A DNA stretch of 14,068 bases from Erysipelotrichaceae bacterium. GTDB taxonomy: Bacteria > Bacillota_I > Bacilli_A > Erysipelotrichales > Erysipelotrichaceae. Shown here piece after piece: positions 12,152 through 14,068 of the stretch. A model generated the notes under the pieces. It did not search any database. It worked only from the letters and a program-made list of their open reading frames with translations, and had not been told where the DNA came from. Within the stretch, counting starts at the first letter, position 1. Every line of letters begins with the position of its first letter. The DNA lies in contig DOUE01000004.1 in NCBI GenBank assembly GCA_003520745.1, positions 65,612 to 79,679 on the forward strand, in the 5' to 3' direction. A program made the translations under genes and the position numbers.

Positions 12152-12804
12152 TCACGAAAATTGCCGATGGGATCTATGCGCGCAAAATCATCGTCGCCGG
12201 TGAACCTTGGCCGCTGACCACCTACCTTTGGATCACGAAAAACCACAATCTCTATCTGGATGCCGGGCTAGGCGAAAACGCCCTTCTCGAGCTTTCCGAA
12301 TATGCCGATCCTTCGAAGAAAAATACGCTGGTTTATTCGCATTATCATTTCGACCATGTTTGGGGCGGACATGCATTGAAGGATCCGGAGATCCTTGCGC
12401 ATCGTCGTTTCCTCGACCATCAGGTCCATCTTGAGAAAGACAGACTCAATCTCATCCGCTTCGCCGAAGGAAAGAACGAGATCGCCCTGCCGACGCGATA
12501 CATCGACGACGATCTGGACTTCGATGACGAACTGCGTATTCTTTACGCCCCGGGACATACCGACGACGGATTGATGGTCTATCATAAAACGCTGCATATC
12601 CTCTTCATGGGGGATGTGGCCGCGGATGAAGGAAGGGACTTGCCTGAATTGGCCGGGTCCGTCGATTCGTATCTCGCCACGTTGAAAAAACTCGAGGGAT
12701 TGCGTATCAAGCAAATCCTCTGTTCCCATCGGGACCCCGAAGACGCGAACTATCTGAACATTCTCGTGGAAAACGCTTACATTCTGAGAAAAAATTGTCA
12801 ATAA
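12148..12804 (+). CDS. MBL-fold metallo-hydrolase
   Basis: A 218-residue metallo-beta-lactamase-fold protein. It has the dinuclear metal motif H65-x-H67-x-D69-H70 (SHYHFDH), H137 in APGHTDDG, D156 in MGDVA and H194 in SHRDP, the full set of ligands, so it should be an active hydrolase. Members of this compact group include glyoxalase-II-like thioesterases, lactonases and others; the substrate cannot be told. Starts with GTG, overlapping the end of the GNAT gene. No signal peptide. No clear terminator follows; the ptsH promoter begins 27 nt after the stop. Confidence 0.88.
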   Translation: MITKIADGIYARKIIVAGEPWPLTTYLWITKNHNLYLDAGLGENALLELSEYADPSKKNTLVYSHYHFDHVWGGHALKDPEILAHRRFLDHQVHLEKDRLNLIRFAEGKNEIALPTRYIDDDLDFDDELRILYAPGHTDDGLMVYHKTLHILFMGDVAADEGRDLPELAGSVDSYLATLKKLEGLRIKQILCSHRDPEDANYLNILVENAYILRKNCQ

Positions 12805-12830
12805 GACGACTTGAAATGCCGATAGACTTG

Positions 12831-12859
12831 TTGTAATTGCGAAAAAAATGGGTTAGAAT
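12831..12859 (+). promoter_or_regulatory. SigA-type promoter of ptsH
   Basis: TTGTAA (12831-12836), a 17-bp spacer and TAGAAT (12854-12859). It lies about 27 nt before the ptsH start; AGGAGGG (12873-12879) is the ribosome site. Confidence 0.75.
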
Positions 12860-12886
12860 GATAACAGAAAGCAGGAGGGTAAATCG

Positions 12887-13153
12887 ATGAAACAAATTAC
12901 CGTATTAATCGTTGATCCGGTCGGTCTGCATGCCCGTCCGGCGACCGTAGCCGTCAACGCAGCCAGCAAGTTCAAATGTGAAGTGAAAGTATCCTTCAAA
13001 GGACGCTCGGTCAATATGAAATCGATTATGGGTGTCATGTCTTTGGGTATTCCGACGCAATCCGAAGTTACGATTTCGTGCGAAGGCGACGACGAAGAAG
13101 TGGCGATCACGACCATCGAAGAAGTATTGCGTACGCAAAAGGTTATCGCGTAA
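12887..13153 (+). CDS. ptsH: Phosphocarrier protein HPr
   Basis: HPr passes phosphate from enzyme I to the sugar-specific EIIA parts of the phosphotransferase system, in the cytosol. The 88-residue protein has His15 in GLHARPA, the phosphorelay site, and Ser46 in VNMKSIMGVMSL, the site of HPr kinase/phosphorylase that signals carbon catabolite repression in Bacillota. Length matches the family. It is monocistronic here: its own promoter before and a terminator after, with no ptsI following, unlike the usual ptsHI operon. The distant paralogue Crh lacks His15, so this is true HPr. Confidence 0.96.
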   Translation: MKQITVLIVDPVGLHARPATVAVNAASKFKCEVKVSFKGRSVNMKSIMGVMSLGIPTQSEVTISCEGDDEEVAITTIEEVLRTQKVIA

Positions 13154-13168
13154 CAGAATCACATAAAT

Positions 13169-13192
13169 AGAAGATGGTCTCATCTTCTTTTT
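13169..13192 (+). terminator. Intrinsic terminator after ptsH
   Basis: AGAAGATG (13169-13176) and CATCTTCT (13181-13188) form a perfect 8-bp stem with a GTCT tetraloop, followed by a T-run. It separates ptsH from the phosphoglucomutase gene, whose ribosome site begins about 8 nt later. Confidence 0.8.
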
Positions 13193-13212
13193 ATTATACG
13201 GAGGAAGAAATC

Positions 13213-14068
13213 ATGATCGAACAACGTATCGCACATTGGAAATCTTTTGAGCGCCTTGATCCTTTATTGCGCAGTGAACTCGAAGGATATACCCCCACCC
13301 AACTGCAGGATGCTTTCTACACCAGCCTCGAATTCGGTACGGCCGGGATGCGCGGATTACTCGGCGCAGGCCCTAACCGGATGAATCTCTATACGATCCG
13401 TAAAGCGAATGTCGCATTCGCCAAGTATCTTCTTCAATATCCCGATGCCAAAGAACGCGGCGTCGCCATCGCCTATGACAACCGTTGGATGTCCAAGGAA
13501 TTTTCCGTCGAATCCGCCCGTGTGTTGGCGATGTTCGACATTCCTTCGTTTGTCTTCACATCGTTGCGCCCGACCCCGGAACTTTCTTTCGCCGTCCGCC
13601 ACCTTCATTGCATCGGAGGGATCGTCGTCACCGCGTCCCACAACCCCAAAGAGTATAACGGATACAAGGTCTATGATGAAAAGGGATGTCAACTGATCCC
13701 TTTCCAAATCGACCAAGTCATCGCCGAAATCAACAAGATCGAAGACGAGTTGTCGATCGAAGTTTCACTTACGCCCGAACAAGAGAAATTGATCCGTTGG
13801 ATCGACGAAGAGGTCGACAAACCGTATGAAAAGCGGGTTCTGGCAATCCAGAACCGTCCCGAACAAGATAAATCCTCCACAAAGATCATCTTTACGCCAC
13901 AACACGGAACGGCTTATCATCCGGTCATGAACGTCCTGACCAAGGCCGGTTACCACGTCATCCCCGTCTTGGAACAATGTACCCCCGACCCTGAATTCCC
14001 CAATACGAAAACGCCCAACCCCGAAGAAAAGGCGGCCTACGAGAGAGCCATCGAGGTCATGAAGGAGC
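13213..14068 (+). CDS. Phosphoglucomutase/phosphomannomutase family phosphosugar mutase, 5' part
   Basis: The open frame runs from ATG 13213 off the right edge (285 codons, no stop), about half of the usual 560-580 residues of the PgcA-type enzyme. It shows FGTAGMRGLLG (from 41) and the catalytic phosphoserine loop TASHNP (140-145, Ser142) followed by KEYNGYKVY. FTPQHGTAY near residues 245-255 is also typical. These fit an alpha-D-phosphohexomutase that interconverts glucose-1-phosphate and glucose-6-phosphate, or a phosphopentomutase-like relative (PGM2 group). The metal-binding DGD loop and the sugar-recognition GEEM motif lie beyond the window. Ribosome site GGAGGAAG (13200-13207) precedes the start. 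No good promoter is seen between the ptsH terminator and this start. Confidence 0.92.
   Translation, partial: MIEQRIAHWKSFERLDPLLRSELEGYTPTQLQDAFYTSLEFGTAGMRGLLGAGPNRMNLYTIRKANVAFAKYLLQYPDAKERGVAIAYDNRWMSKEFSVESARVLAMFDIPSFVFTSLRPTPELSFAVRHLHCIGGIVVTASHNPKEYNGYKVYDEKGCQLIPFQIDQVIAEINKIEDELSIEVSLTPEQEKLIRWIDEEVDKPYEKRVLAIQNRPEQDKSSTKIIFTPQHGTAYHPVMNVLTKAGYHVIPVLEQCTPDPEFPNTKTPNPEEKAAYERAIEVMKE

Noticed and set aside
13192..13197. TATTAT as -10 box of a promoter for the phosphoglucomutase gene
   Set aside because: A start 6-7 nt downstream would cut into the ribosome-binding site (13200-13207), and no matching -35 was seen.
1..14068. Mobile element, CRISPR array, tRNA or rRNA gene, prophage or defence system
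   Set aside because: No repeat-spacer pattern, transposase, integrase, inverted-repeat ends or tRNA-like cloverleaf was recognised. The genes are core chromosomal types in conserved order.
1..14068. Mycoplasma-type genetic code (TGA = Trp)
   Set aside because: gdpP, the protease and the GNAT gene end at TGA exactly where their families end, and Trp is written TGG throughout.

Overview
The window comes from a Gram-positive-type bacterium of the Bacillota (class Bacilli in the broad sense). The gene order rpsF-ssb-rpsR, yybS-gdpP-rplI-dnaB, then walJ-htrA-rlmH is the one known from the replication-terminus-independent 'yyb/yyc' region of Bacillus. Base composition is near 50% GC by eye. TGA acts as a stop codon and TGG is the only Trp codon used, so this is not the Mycoplasma code. 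Wall-poor or derived Bacilli lineages such as Izemoplasmatales or Acholeplasmatales are possible, but the sequence alone does not settle this. I see no tRNA, rRNA, CRISPR array, insertion sequence or phage gene. The window reads as core chromosome.

Layout. At the left edge, on the minus strand, is the start of a membrane-anchored DUF4430 protein. DUF4430 is the transcobalamin C-terminal-like domain. Its long 5' leader (about 252-503) is a clear cobalamin riboswitch followed by an antiterminator/terminator-type expression platform. Diverging from it are ispD (isoprenoid precursor synthesis) and a small MOSC-domain protein, each with its own probable promoter. From 1897 a strong promoter and a structured leader that hides the ribosome-binding site drive rpsF-ssb-rpsR, which ends in an intrinsic terminator.

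Tightly packed genes then follow without another visible promoter: yybS-like DUF2232 membrane protein, gdpP (c-di-AMP phosphodiesterase), rplI, dnaB (replicative helicase), a secreted LysM-G5-M23 peptidase, walJ (metallo-beta-lactamase fold), an HtrA serine protease and rlmH (23S rRNA methyltransferase). They are separated by a few bases or overlap, and end in a strong terminator at 11531. In Bacillus, purA, walRK and yycHI lie between dnaB and walJ. Here a single secreted M23 peptidase occupies that place.

The right part holds a translationally coupled pair, a GNAT acetyltransferase and a second MBL-fold hydrolase. A monocistronic ptsH (HPr with intact His15 and Ser46) follows, with its own promoter and terminator, and then the 5' part of a phosphoglucomutase-type phosphohexomutase that runs off the window.

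No clearly novel biological system is visible. The points most worth checking are the B12-riboswitch control of a transcobalamin-like surface protein, the SD-sequestering rpsF leader, the M23 peptidase in the wal position with its cysteine-framed catalytic domain, and the MOSC protein lacking the usual cysteines.
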